A stretch of DNA of 25,543 nucleotides from UBA4656 sp002405525 (GTDB lineage Bacteria; Pseudomonadota; Gammaproteobacteria; Xanthomonadales; Ahniellaceae). Of this stretch, positions 6,824-14,115 are shown in pieces; positions within the stretch are counted from its first letter, which is position 1; each line of letters begins with the position of its first letter. The stretch lies in the NCBI GenBank assembly GCA_036723735.1, contig DAIMGT010000056.1, forward strand, positions 1 through 25,543, in the 5' to 3' direction. Below the pieces are notes generated by a model. The model saw only the letters and a list, made by a program, of their open reading frames with translations. It was not told the origin of the DNA and did no database searches. Both the position numbers and the translations under genes were made by a program.

Positions 6824-7672
6824 ATGGCCAAGTCGAAGTGGGCACCCTTTCCGCACGCCAACAAGGCGTTCGACTACGCGGGACCGAAACTCGAGAAAGC
6901 TTGGGACAAACTGCACGCCGGGGACCAGGAGCCCTACCCCGACGCCGACCGCATCGGCAAGCTGCTGAAGGCCAACCCGAAGCTCGGCAAGGCCGGCGAC
7001 GCCGCGCGGCTCGCCGAGGCCCTGGCCGAGGCCTGGCGCGCCTATCACCGCGGCGACTTTGAGCAGGCGCACGCGGAGGGCGCGGCACTGGGCCCGCTCG
7101 GCGCCGTGGTCGCCGGCAAGGCGATGGGCATCCATGCGACCTACCTCGTCGAGGATCCGAAGGAGAAACTGAAGCGCTTCGAAACCGTGGCCGGGCTCGC
7201 CGAGGCCGCGATCGCGGCGCTGCCGAAGGAGGCCAACGCGCACTACTTCCGCGCCTTCGCACTGGGCCGCTACAGCCAGCTGATCTCGATCGCCAAGGCC
7301 CTGTCCGGCGGGCTGGCGGCGAAGGTCAAGGAAAGCCTCGACACCACGCTCAAACTCGCGCCCAAGCACGCCGAGGCCCATCTGGCGACCGCGATGTACC
7401 ACGCCGAGATCGTGGCCAAGGTCGGCGGCATGCTGGCCGGCCTCACCTACGGCGCGAAGGCCGCCACCGCCGAGGAGCACCTCAAGGCCGCGCAGAAGCT
7501 GTGCCCGGACGCACCGGTGGTGTGGCTGGAGACCGGCAACGCCCTGCTGCTGCTGTACGGCGACAAGCGCGAGGACGATGCCGCGCAGGCCTTCGCCAAA
7601 GCCTCGAAACTGAAGCCGATCGAGGCGATGCAGGCGCTGGACGCCGCGCTCGCCAAGTCGCACATCGAGTAA
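6824..7672 (+). CDS. TPR-like helical repeat protein, function unknown
   Basis: The 282-residue product is mostly alpha-helical and has no signal peptide. Residues about 115-270 contain degenerate tetratricopeptide-like units with the Ala and Pro spacing of TPRs (EANAHYFRAFALGRYSQLI, LKLAPKHAEAHLATAMYH, EDDAAQAFAKASKLKP). The insertion between units (KVGGMLAGLTYGAKAATAEEHLKAAQKLCPD region) resembles the arrangement in the RMDN-type TPR family. That similarity is from memory and not certain. TPR proteins usually mediate protein-protein contacts. The start is supported by GGAGG at 6812-6816, seven bases upstream. It is divergent from a phasin gene and precedes an AbgT transporter by 61 bases, which gives little functional guidance. 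Confidence 0.65.
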   Translation: MAKSKWAPFPHANKAFDYAGPKLEKAWDKLHAGDQEPYPDADRIGKLLKANPKLGKAGDAARLAEALAEAWRAYHRGDFEQAHAEGAALGPLGAVVAGKAMGIHATYLVEDPKEKLKRFETVAGLAEAAIAALPKEANAHYFRAFALGRYSQLISIAKALSGGLAAKVKESLDTTLKLAPKHAEAHLATAMYHAEIVAKVGGMLAGLTYGAKAATAEEHLKAAQKLCPDAPVVWLETGNALLLLYGDKREDDAAQAFAKASKLKPIEAMQALDAALAKSHIE

Positions 7673-7733
7673 GCCCCGGCACGCCGGGCACGACGGCCGC
7701 TATGCTCGGCGTTTCGTCCACGCCGCGCCGCCC

Positions 7734-9296
7734 ATGACTGACCTCGCCGCCACGCCACACCGCACACCGGTCGAACGCTTCCTCGCCATCGTCGAGCGGG
7801 CCGGCAACGCCCTGCCCCATCCGGCCACCCTGTTCGCCTCGATGGCGCTGCTGGTGGTGGCCGGTTCGGCGCTGGCTGCCTGGGCTGGCGTGTCGGCCGT
7901 CCATCCCTCCACCGGCAAGCTGGTCGAACCGGTCAACCTGCTCACGCTCGAGGGCCTGCACCGGATCATGACCGGCCTGGTGCAGAACTTCGTCTCGTTC
8001 GCCCCGCTGGGCACGGTGCTGGTGGCCTTGATCGGCATCGGCATCGCCGAGCATTCGGGGCTGATGCAGGCCTCCCTGCGCAAGCTCCTGTTCGTCACCC
8101 CGCGCAGCCTGCTCACCCCGGTGACGGTGTTCGCCGGCGTGATGAGCAACATGGCCAGCGAGATCGGCTATGTGCTGCTGGTGCCGCTGGCCGGTGTGCT
8201 GTTCAAGGCCGCGGGCCGGCATCCGATCCTCGGCATGGCGGCGGCCTTTGCTGGGGTGTCCGGTGGCTACAGCGCGAACCTGCTGTTGGGCACCATCGAC
8301 CCGCTGCTGGCGGGCCTCAGCCAGGAAGCGGCGCGCCTGATCGATCCCGCATACGTGGTCAGCCCCGCCGCCAACTACTATCTGATGGTGGCATCCACGC
8401 CCCTGCTGACCGCGCTCGGCTGGTGGGTGACCGAAAAGATCGTCGCGCCGCGCTGGCCCGACCAGACCACGCTCGCCGCCGAGGACAAGGTCGAGCCGCT
8501 CACCGAAGCCGAGCGCCGCGGCCTGCGCTGGGCCGGCTGGGCGACGCTCGCGCTGACCGCCATCGTGCTCGCCGGCATCGTTCCCGAGGGCGGCTTCCTG
8601 CGCAAGATCGGGGCGGTCGGCGAGACCAGCGTGCTGCAGTCGCCGTTGCTGGTCGGCATCGTGTCGGTGATCTTCGTCGCCGGGCTGGTGCTCGGCGTCG
8701 TCTACGGCCTCGGCGCCGGCACCATCAAGAGCGACAACGACGTCATCAAGGGCATGAGCCAGCAGATGTCGACCCTGGGCGGCTACATCGTGCTGGTGTT
8801 CTTCGCCGCGCAGTTCGTCGCCTTCTTCGGCTGGACCAACCTCGGGCTGATCTTCGCGGTGAAGGGCGCGGCGTTCGTGCAGTCGACGGGGCTCGACACG
8901 CTCCCGCTGCTGGTCAAGTTCATCCTGCTCACCGCCTTCGTCAACCTCGCGATGGGCTCGGCGTCGGCCAAGTGGGCGCTGATGGCACCGGTGTTCGTGC
9001 CGATGTTCATGCTCCTCGGCATCCCGCCGGAGACCACCCAGGCGGCCTATCGCGTGGGCGATTCCTGCACCAACATCATCTCGCCGATGATGACCTACTT
9101 CGTGCTGATCATCGCCTTCATGCAGCGCTACGAGCCGAAGGCCGGCATGGGCACGGTGATCTCCACCATGCTGCCGTACTCGATCGTGTTCCTGGTCGGC
9201 TGGACCATCCTGTTCGTGCTCTGGTACGCACTCGACCTGCCGATGGGCCCGGGTGCGCCGGCGACCTACGCGCCGCCTGCGGCACCGGCGGGCTGA
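7734..9296 (+). CDS. AbgT-family transporter
   Basis: The 520-residue integral membrane protein belongs to the AbgT family, whose members import p-aminobenzoyl-glutamate (E. coli AbgT) or export sulfonamides (MtrF, YdaH). Several hydrophobic helices are evident. Recognisable family segments include NALPHPATLF near the N-terminus, FAPLGTVLVALIGIGIAEHSGL in the first third, MSNMASEIGYVLLVPLAGVLF, the GMSQQMSTLGGYIVLVFFAAQF hairpin region and MGSASAKWALMAPVFVPMFM near the C-terminus. The length is normal for the family. No clear Shine-Dalgarno precedes the ATG, and a TATGCT at 7701-7706 could be a -10 element. The gene converges on the WS/DGAT gene, with only 15 bases between the stops. Substrate and direction of transport cannot be told from sequence, and no folate genes are nearby. 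Confidence 0.92.
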   Translation: MTDLAATPHRTPVERFLAIVERAGNALPHPATLFASMALLVVAGSALAAWAGVSAVHPSTGKLVEPVNLLTLEGLHRIMTGLVQNFVSFAPLGTVLVALIGIGIAEHSGLMQASLRKLLFVTPRSLLTPVTVFAGVMSNMASEIGYVLLVPLAGVLFKAAGRHPILGMAAAFAGVSGGYSANLLLGTIDPLLAGLSQEAARLIDPAYVVSPAANYYLMVASTPLLTALGWWVTEKIVAPRWPDQTTLAAEDKVEPLTEAERRGLRWAGWATLALTAIVLAGIVPEGGFLRKIGAVGETSVLQSPLLVGIVSVIFVAGLVLGVVYGLGAGTIKSDNDVIKGMSQQMSTLGGYIVLVFFAAQFVAFFGWTNLGLIFAVKGAAFVQSTGLDTLPLLVKFILLTAFVNLAMGSASAKWALMAPVFVPMFMLLGIPPETTQAAYRVGDSCTNIISPMMTYFVLIIAFMQRYEPKAGMGTVISTMLPYSIVFLVGWTILFVLWYALDLPMGPGAPATYAPPAAPAG

Positions 9297-9311
9297 GCCG
9301 GCGCGCCGCGC

Positions 9312-11060
9312 TCAGGCGCGACGCTTGCGGAAGCGCGCGATCTCGCTTGCGAACTCGCCGGGTTTCCCGGCCACGGCTTCCGCCGGCGCCGGCGCCGGAG
9401 TGCGCTTCGATTTCCCGCGCCGGGCGCGCGACGATGCGGGCGCCGCCGCTTCGCCTGCGGCATCCGACGGCGTTCGCGGCGCGGACGCCTCGGCCTGGGC
9501 GGGCGGCTTGCGAGCAGTCTTCCCGCGGCGGGGCTTGCCACGCTTCGGCGGCGCATCGTCGCCGTGCGTGATGTGGCCCTCCACCGGCGACAGGCCATCG
9601 TCGCCGGCGAAGAACTTCAGCGTCGCCGCCGCGTCGGCCGCGGTGATCGGCTCGTCCCAGTCCTCCATCAGCGCGATCAGCAGCAGTTTCTCGAACTCCG
9701 GCTTGAAGCGGCGGATCACCTCGTTGGGATCCGGCAGCAGCTTGGCGTCGGCGATCAGGCCGAAGAACACCTGCCCGTTGTACGACAAGATGCTGATGCC
9801 CATGCCGATGCTGCCGCTCTGCGGCACCCAGAACATCTGCTCGCGGATGCGGCAGCCGGCGAGGTACAGTGGCGCCTGCGGCCCGGGCACGTTGGTCGCC
9901 ACCGCCGTGGCCTTGCGGCTGAACAGTTCCAGCGCCGGGCGCTGCAGCATCGAGGGCCCCATGCCGAGCGCAGCCAAGATGCCGAAGGTCATCACGGCCT
10001 GGCGCGAGCGCTTGATGTCGCGCATGTTTCCGGCCACCCGCTCCAGACGGCGCAAGGGGTTGGCCTCGCCGATCGGCAGTTCGAGGAACACCAGCCCGAA
10101 GTGGTTGCCGAGTTTCTTCGCATGCTCCAGCGGGCGCAGCGACACCGGCACGGTAGCGCGAATGGTCAGCCCGTCGACCGCCTCGTCGTTGTCGCGCAGG
10201 TAGCCGCGCAGCGCGCCCGCCACCGAGGCCATCAGCACGTCGTTCACCGTGCAGCCGAGCGCGCGGCCGACGGTCTTGACCACCTCGAGGTCGAGCGGCT
10301 CCATCCAGGCGACGCGCTTGGTCACGCCCAGTGCGCCCTTGAACGGGGTCGGCGGGTCGTCGGGCAGGGTCACGGCCTGCGCGAACTCGCGCGCGATCGC
10401 CGAACCCTCGTCGAACAACTGGGTGGCCGTGGCCGGATCGCCCAGCATCTCGATGCCCTTGCCGAGCACCTTCTCGCCCATGTGCACGGCCTTGCTGATG
10501 CCGGCGCGGGCGGGCTCCAGCAGGCGGTCGAGCACGCCGCCGCGGTCCTCCTTCAGCCAGGCCTGGGTCAGCGGCGCGACCTTTTCGCGCTTGAGTTCGG
10601 CGTCGGTCAGCGACAGCAGCACCTGCACCAGCGCGAGTCCGTCGGCGTAGCAGTGGTGGATGCGGGTGATCAGCGCGCTGCCGCCGCCCTCGTAGCGCTC
10701 CACCACGTGGTACTGCCACAACGGCTTGGAATGGTCGAGCGGCGTGGAGGCGAGCTGGCTGACCAGGTGCTGCAGCTCCTTCTTGCCGCCGGCGCCCGGC
10801 AGCGCGGTGACCCGCACGTGCCAGTCGAGGTCGAAGTCGCGGTCGGTCTCCCAGTGGGCGCCGGCGGCGGTGTCCACCGCCTTCTGCCGGAAGCGCCGGA
10901 AAGCGAGGAAGCGCTCGGCCAGCATCCGCTTGAAGCGCCCGACGTCCATCGGGTGGTCGAACATCATCACCCCGGTGATCATCATCAGGTTGGTCGGCGA
11001 CTCCATGCGCAACCATGCGGTGTCGACCTTGGACATCGGTTCCTGCAGCCTGCCGGCCAT
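9312..11060 (-). CDS. Wax ester synthase/diacylglycerol O-acyltransferase (WS/DGAT)
   Basis: The 582-residue bifunctional acyltransferase joins fatty acyl-CoA to a fatty alcohol (wax ester) or to diacylglycerol (triacylglycerol), usually at the inner membrane and nascent lipid bodies. The catalytic HHxxxDG motif is intact (HHCYADG, His135-Gly141). PLWQYHVVE upstream and VNDVLMASVAGALRGYL in the middle are further family hallmarks. Family members are typically 450-500 residues. Here about 88 extra residues (495-582) form an Ala/Pro/Lys/Arg-rich low-complexity tail ending in ARFRKRRA. A longer open frame starts at 11381, but the ATG at 11060 has GGAGG seven bases upstream, a promoter just before it, and begins at the usual family N-terminus. 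With the fatty acyl-CoA reductase 4 kb away it completes a wax ester pathway. Confidence 0.95.
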   Translation of the reverse strand: MAGRLQEPMSKVDTAWLRMESPTNLMMITGVMMFDHPMDVGRFKRMLAERFLAFRRFRQKAVDTAAGAHWETDRDFDLDWHVRVTALPGAGGKKELQHLVSQLASTPLDHSKPLWQYHVVERYEGGGSALITRIHHCYADGLALVQVLLSLTDAELKREKVAPLTQAWLKEDRGGVLDRLLEPARAGISKAVHMGEKVLGKGIEMLGDPATATQLFDEGSAIAREFAQAVTLPDDPPTPFKGALGVTKRVAWMEPLDLEVVKTVGRALGCTVNDVLMASVAGALRGYLRDNDEAVDGLTIRATVPVSLRPLEHAKKLGNHFGLVFLELPIGEANPLRRLERVAGNMRDIKRSRQAVMTFGILAALGMGPSMLQRPALELFSRKATAVATNVPGPQAPLYLAGCRIREQMFWVPQSGSIGMGISILSYNGQVFFGLIADAKLLPDPNEVIRRFKPEFEKLLLIALMEDWDEPITAADAAATLKFFAGDDGLSPVEGHITHGDDAPPKRGKPRRGKTARKPPAQAEASAPRTPSDAAGEAAAPASSRARRGKSKRTPAPAPAEAVAGKPGEFASEIARFRKRRA

Positions 11061-11086
11061 GGGGATTCCTCCGAGAGTGTCATTGC

Positions 11087-11116
11087 GGTGTAGCACGCGC
11101 GAAAAAAGCACGTCAA
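11087..11116 (-). promoter_or_regulatory. Candidate sigma-70 promoter for WS/DGAT
   Basis: On the minus strand TTGACG (11116-11111) is followed after 18 bases by TACACC (11092-11087), and the spacer ends in TGC, giving an extended -10 element. Transcription would start near 11080, about 20 bases before the ATG and just ahead of its GGAGG. Spacing and -10 extension match the ACBP promoter at 5089-5118. Confidence 0.5.
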
Positions 11117-11205
11117 TGTGAAGCCCGCCCGCGACACCCACCGCCACGGGAGATCGCTTGCTGGTGGGCACTCGGGTTTGTAGCCGGATGTGTGGGAGAT
11201 GACCC

Positions 11206-11438
11206 ATGGCGACCAACCTGTCGATCGACCCCGAGCTGATCGAGCGCGCGATCGAGGTCAGCGACGAAGGCGCCAAGAAGGCCGCGGTCACGATGGTCCT
11301 CGAGGAGGTCATCGCCCGGCGCCGGCAACGTGGCTTGCTGGACCTCATGGGCCGCTCGAATGGGAACCGGCCTTCGACCACAGAAGGGAGCGCGAGCGCA
11401 CCGCGAAGCCGGCTCCCGCCTCGCGCCGCCGGCGGTGA
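11206..11438 (+). pseudogene. vapB: VapB-type antitoxin, frameshifted
   Basis: The frame opening at 11206 begins with a typical VapB N-terminus: MATNLSIDPELIERAIEVS, then KKAAVTMVLEEVIARRRQRGLLDLMG. This is a ribbon-helix-helix antitoxin that would neutralise a VapC PIN-domain RNase and repress its own operon. After about residue 49 the open frame continues in an unrelated Arg/Ser/Pro-rich sequence to 11466. The adjacent frame, entered near 11353-11356, instead reads LEWEPAFDHRRERER, which is the expected VapB C-terminus, and stops at 11436-11438. One missing base explains this. Because that C-terminal part normally binds the toxin, the gene is probably inactive. A sequencing error cannot be excluded. 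GGGAG precedes the ATG. Confidence 0.7.
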
Positions 11439-11494
11439 GCCTTCTGGTCAACACGAGGGCGCCTGAGGCCGACCCGCCCGCGAGCGTTACATGA
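11435..11494 (+). pseudogene. VapC toxin remnant (N-terminal residues only)
   Basis: A GTG at 11435 overlaps the TGA of the restored vapB frame (GTGA), the usual vapBC coupling. It encodes VSLLVNT, close to the SLLVDTS start of VapC PIN domains in which the Asp is a catalytic metal ligand; here it is Asn. The sequence then departs from the family and stops after 19 codons. No further PIN-domain sequence was seen downstream. I read this as the stump of a deleted toxin gene. The match is short, so this rests largely on position. Confidence 0.45.
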
Positions 11495-11554
11495 CGACTG
11501 GCTTGCCCACGGACCGCCAGACATCCCGGAGCGCAGTCTGTCCAGGATGCAAAC

Positions 11555-11878
11555 TTAGTGCTCGAACCTGACACGCGCGGTCGCGCAAATGGGCGCGCAA
11601 TCCGGCCCGTTCGGTTGCCTGACGACATAGCCTGGCACGATGCGATACGTGCGCGCCCTGCCCTCGCCATCGACGAGCGCCAGGTCGACGACGGAGGGAG
11701 AGCCATCAAGCAGCTGCACCCGGACGGTGCCATCGTCCAGCGCGACGGCCGTCATCGAGCTGTCGCCCCGATTCGGCGTCTGGCACCACGGCCGCACCCA
11801 TTGGCCGAAACGCAGCACACTGGCCCGAATCCCGACTGCGACCCCGAAACCCGGGCGCGGTGCGACCGCTTGCGGCAC
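11555..11878 (-). CDS. Small hypothetical protein downstream of photolyase
   Basis: A 107-codon frame opens with GTG 12 bases after the photolyase stop on the same strand. No strong ribosome binding site is present there. An internal ATG at 11755 would give a protein of about 66 residues. The second half (VRVQLLDGSPSVVDLALVDG ... YRIVPGYVVRQPNGPDCAPIC) reads like a folded beta-rich domain with two cysteines close to the C-terminus, and third positions are mostly G or C. I do not recognise a family. It may be a real last gene of the operon, a truncated remnant, or a chance frame. Confidence 0.35.
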   Translation of the reverse strand: MPQAVAPRPGFGVAVGIRASVLRFGQWVRPWCQTPNRGDSSMTAVALDDGTVRVQLLDGSPSVVDLALVDGEGRARTYRIVPGYVVRQPNGPDCAPICATARVRFEH

Positions 11879-11890
11879 AAGCTTCGCAAA

Positions 11891-13309
11891 TCAGCGTCCC
11901 CGCATCCGCTGGTAGGCGGCCAGCGCCGCCTCGCGGCTGGCCTTGAGGTCGACGATGGGCTCGGGATAGTCGCCGGAGGACAGGCCGATCGCGGTGCGCT
12001 CGACGGGCTTCAGGGTCCACGGCTGGTGCACGGCCTTGGCCGGCACGCGGGCCAGTTCCGGCACCCAGCGTTTGACGTAGCGGCCTTCGGGGTCGAAGCG
12101 CTCGCCCTGCGAGACCGGGTTGAAGATGCGGAAGTACGGTGCCGCATCGGCCCCGCTGCCGGCGGTCCACTGCCAGCCCTGGGTGTTGTTGGCGAGATCC
12201 GCGTCGACCAGCGTGTCCCAGAACCAGCGCGCGCCGTGCAGCCAATGCAGGCGCAGGTTCTTGGTCAGCAGCGAAGCCACGATCATGCGCACCCGGTTGT
12301 GCATCCAGCCGGTGGTCCACAGCTCGCGCATGCCGGCATCCACGATCGGAATGCCGGTGCGGCCGCGCTGCCAGGCCGCCAGCATGCCGCCCTCGTCCTC
12401 GGCCCAGCGAAAATCCTCGAACTGCGGGTTCAGCGGGTGGTCGGTGGTGCGCGGGAAGTGGAACAGCAGGTGGTGGCCGAACTCACGCCAGCCGAGCTCG
12501 CGCACGAATCCTTCGGCCTTCGCCAGCAGCCCGCGCTCGCTCAACACACGCACGATGCGGCGCGGCGAGATCTCGCCGAAGTGCAGGTGCGGGCTCAGGC
12601 GCGAGGTGCCCGCGCGATCCGGCAGGTCACGGCCGGTGGCGTAGTCGGCGAGCGCGCCCTCGATGAAGGCATCCAGCAGCTCGAGCGCGCCGGCCTCGCC
12701 GGGTTTCCATGCGTCAAGGAAGCCGACGTCCCAGCGGATCTTCGGCAGCAGCCGCAGTTCGTCCAGCGGCACGCTGGCCAGCCCTGGCACCGTCGGGATG
12801 CGCGCCGGCACGGCGGGCGGATCGACCGCCTCCAGTCGCGCGCGCGCGCTGCGCCAGAACGGGGTGAATACACGGTAAGGGGCGCCCGCCCCGGTGGCGA
12901 CCTCCCACGGCTCGAACAGCACATGCGCCTTGAAGCTTTCGGCATCGAGACCATTGGCACGCCATTCCTGCTTGAGCGCGCTGTCGCGGGCGGTGGTGGC
13001 CGGCTCGTACAGCCGGTTCCAGAACACGCAGCGCGCATCGGTCTGCGCCACCAGGGTCGCCAGCGCCTCGCGCGTCGGCCCGCGCCGGATGACCAGCGCG
13101 GCGCCACGCGCACGCAGTTCGCCGTCCAGGGCGAGGAGCGAATGATGCAACCACCAGCGCGTGGCCGGCCCGGGTGCCCAGGGCGCCTCTTCGTCCGGCG
13201 CGTGGACGAAGGCGCACACCACTGGCAGACCGGTTCGCAGCGCCGCCTGCAGCGCGGGCTGGTCGTCGATCCGCAGGTCGCGGCGGAACCAGACGATGGC
13301 AGCCGACAC
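11891..13309 (-). CDS. phrB: Deoxyribodipyrimidine photolyase (class I CPD type)
   Basis: The 472-residue flavoenzyme uses blue light to split cyclobutane pyrimidine dimers. The N-terminal alpha/beta antenna domain starts with the standard IVWFRRDLRIDDQPAL. The C-terminal helical FAD domain has GTSRLSPHLHFGEISPR, the ELGWREFGHHLLFHFP segment, the substrate/FAD motif GRTGIPIVDAGMRELWTTGWMHNRVRM and WFWDTLVDADLANN-GWQW, then YFRIFNPVSQGERFDPEGRYVKRWVPEL. Trp residues of the electron-transfer chain are therefore present, and the length is normal. It starts with GTG one base after the stop of the SDR gene upstream, so translation is probably coupled. It is the third gene of a light-repair operon with the cryptochrome-like photolyase and the SDR. 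Confidence 0.95.
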   Translation of the reverse strand: MSAAIVWFRRDLRIDDQPALQAALRTGLPVVCAFVHAPDEEAPWAPGPATRWWLHHSLLALDGELRARGAALVIRRGPTREALATLVAQTDARCVFWNRLYEPATTARDSALKQEWRANGLDAESFKAHVLFEPWEVATGAGAPYRVFTPFWRSARARLEAVDPPAVPARIPTVPGLASVPLDELRLLPKIRWDVGFLDAWKPGEAGALELLDAFIEGALADYATGRDLPDRAGTSRLSPHLHFGEISPRRIVRVLSERGLLAKAEGFVRELGWREFGHHLLFHFPRTTDHPLNPQFEDFRWAEDEGGMLAAWQRGRTGIPIVDAGMRELWTTGWMHNRVRMIVASLLTKNLRLHWLHGARWFWDTLVDADLANNTQGWQWTAGSGADAAPYFRIFNPVSQGERFDPEGRYVKRWVPELARVPAKAVHQPWTLKPVERTAIGLSSGDYPEPIVDLKASREAALAAYQRMRGR

Positions 13310-13310
13310 C

Positions 13311-14054
13311 TCAGGAACCCTTCACGAACGGCCGCACGGCGCTGAAGCCGCCGTCGAGCCCCAGCACCTGGCCGGTGATCCAGCCCGCGTCGTCCGACAG
13401 CAGCCACGCCCCCGCCGCCGCCCCGTCGGCCGCCGCGTCGCCGTGGCGGCCCAGCGGGTACTGCGCAGCGACCTGTTTCGCTGCCGCTTCGTTGGCGACC
13501 AGCCGCTCGGTCATCGGCGAGCGCATCAGGCCCGGCGCGACGGCATTGATGCGGATGCCGGATGCCGAGACGTCGGCTGCCAGCGAGCGCACCAGGGCCT
13601 CGATCCCGCCCTTGGCGGCCGCGATCGCCGCGTGGTTGGCGACTCCGATGCCGGCCACCACCGACGAGAACATCACCGCCGCGCCCGGCTGCTTCGCCGT
13701 CGCCAGCGCACCCAGCCATGCCTGCAGGGTGAAGAACGCGGAGTCCAGGTTCGCCGCCATCACCTCCCGGTACTGCGCCTCGCGGGTGCGCGCGATCGGG
13801 GCGATCAGGGTGCTGCCGGCGCAGTGCGCGAGGCGCGACGGAGCCGAACCCAGCGCATCGCTCGCCGCCTGCACGGCGCGCGCTGCTCCCTCGGCGGCCG
13901 AAACGTCGGCGACGATGGCAGCCCCGGGCACACCGGCGAGCCGCGCGCCGTCGCGCGAAACGACGGCGAGGCGCCATCCTGCGTCCGCGAGCCGCAGCGC
14001 CAGCGCGCGGCCCACGCCACCGCTGGCGCCGGTGATCAAGCAGGTCAGGTCCAT
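13311..14054 (-). CDS. SDR-family protein with Ile in place of the catalytic Tyr
   Basis: The 247-residue protein has a classical SDR fold: TGASGGVG cofactor loop (8-15), HCAG at 77-80, Asn102, Ser130/131 and the C-terminal PG and GQVLGLDGG segments. In the active site the expected YxxxK reads IAAAK (Ile144, Lys148), exactly 13 residues after Ser131, so the catalytic tyrosine is missing while the other positions are kept. Similar HxxIAAAK SDRs exist, as far as I remember, so this is likely a natural subgroup and not a mutation. Its reaction is unknown; it may be a non-canonical reductase or a binding protein. The ATG at 14054 follows AAGGGGG; the frame is open further upstream without support. 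It sits between two photolyase genes on the same transcript. Confidence 0.85.
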   Translation of the reverse strand: MDLTCLITGASGGVGRALALRLADAGWRLAVVSRDGARLAGVPGAAIVADVSAAEGAARAVQAASDALGSAPSRLAHCAGSTLIAPIARTREAQYREVMAANLDSAFFTLQAWLGALATAKQPGAAVMFSSVVAGIGVANHAAIAAAKGGIEALVRSLAADVSASGIRINAVAPGLMRSPMTERLVANEAAAKQVAAQYPLGRHGDAAADGAAAGAWLLSDDAGWITGQVLGLDGGFSAVRPFVKGS

Positions 14055-14115
14055 GGTTCCCCCTTCGAAAAGTGAAAATTGCTCGTGCGGCGCCATTCGC
14101 CGCACATGAACGCGG

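Noticed and set aside
7676..7697. CCCGGC/GCCGGG hairpin after the TPR-like gene as a terminator
   Set aside because: The loop is only about two bases and no T-tract follows; such short GC palindromes are expected by chance here.
9564..11093. Plus-strand open frame of about 500 codons opposite WS/DGAT
   Set aside because: WS/DGAT on the other strand has the intact HHCYADG motif, a promoter and a Shine-Dalgarno; the antisense product looks like low-complexity Arg/His/Leu/Ala sequence.
11467..11554. Remaining VapC coding sequence after the short N-terminal match
   Set aside because: No frame in this stretch shows PIN-domain acidic residues or other toxin similarity.
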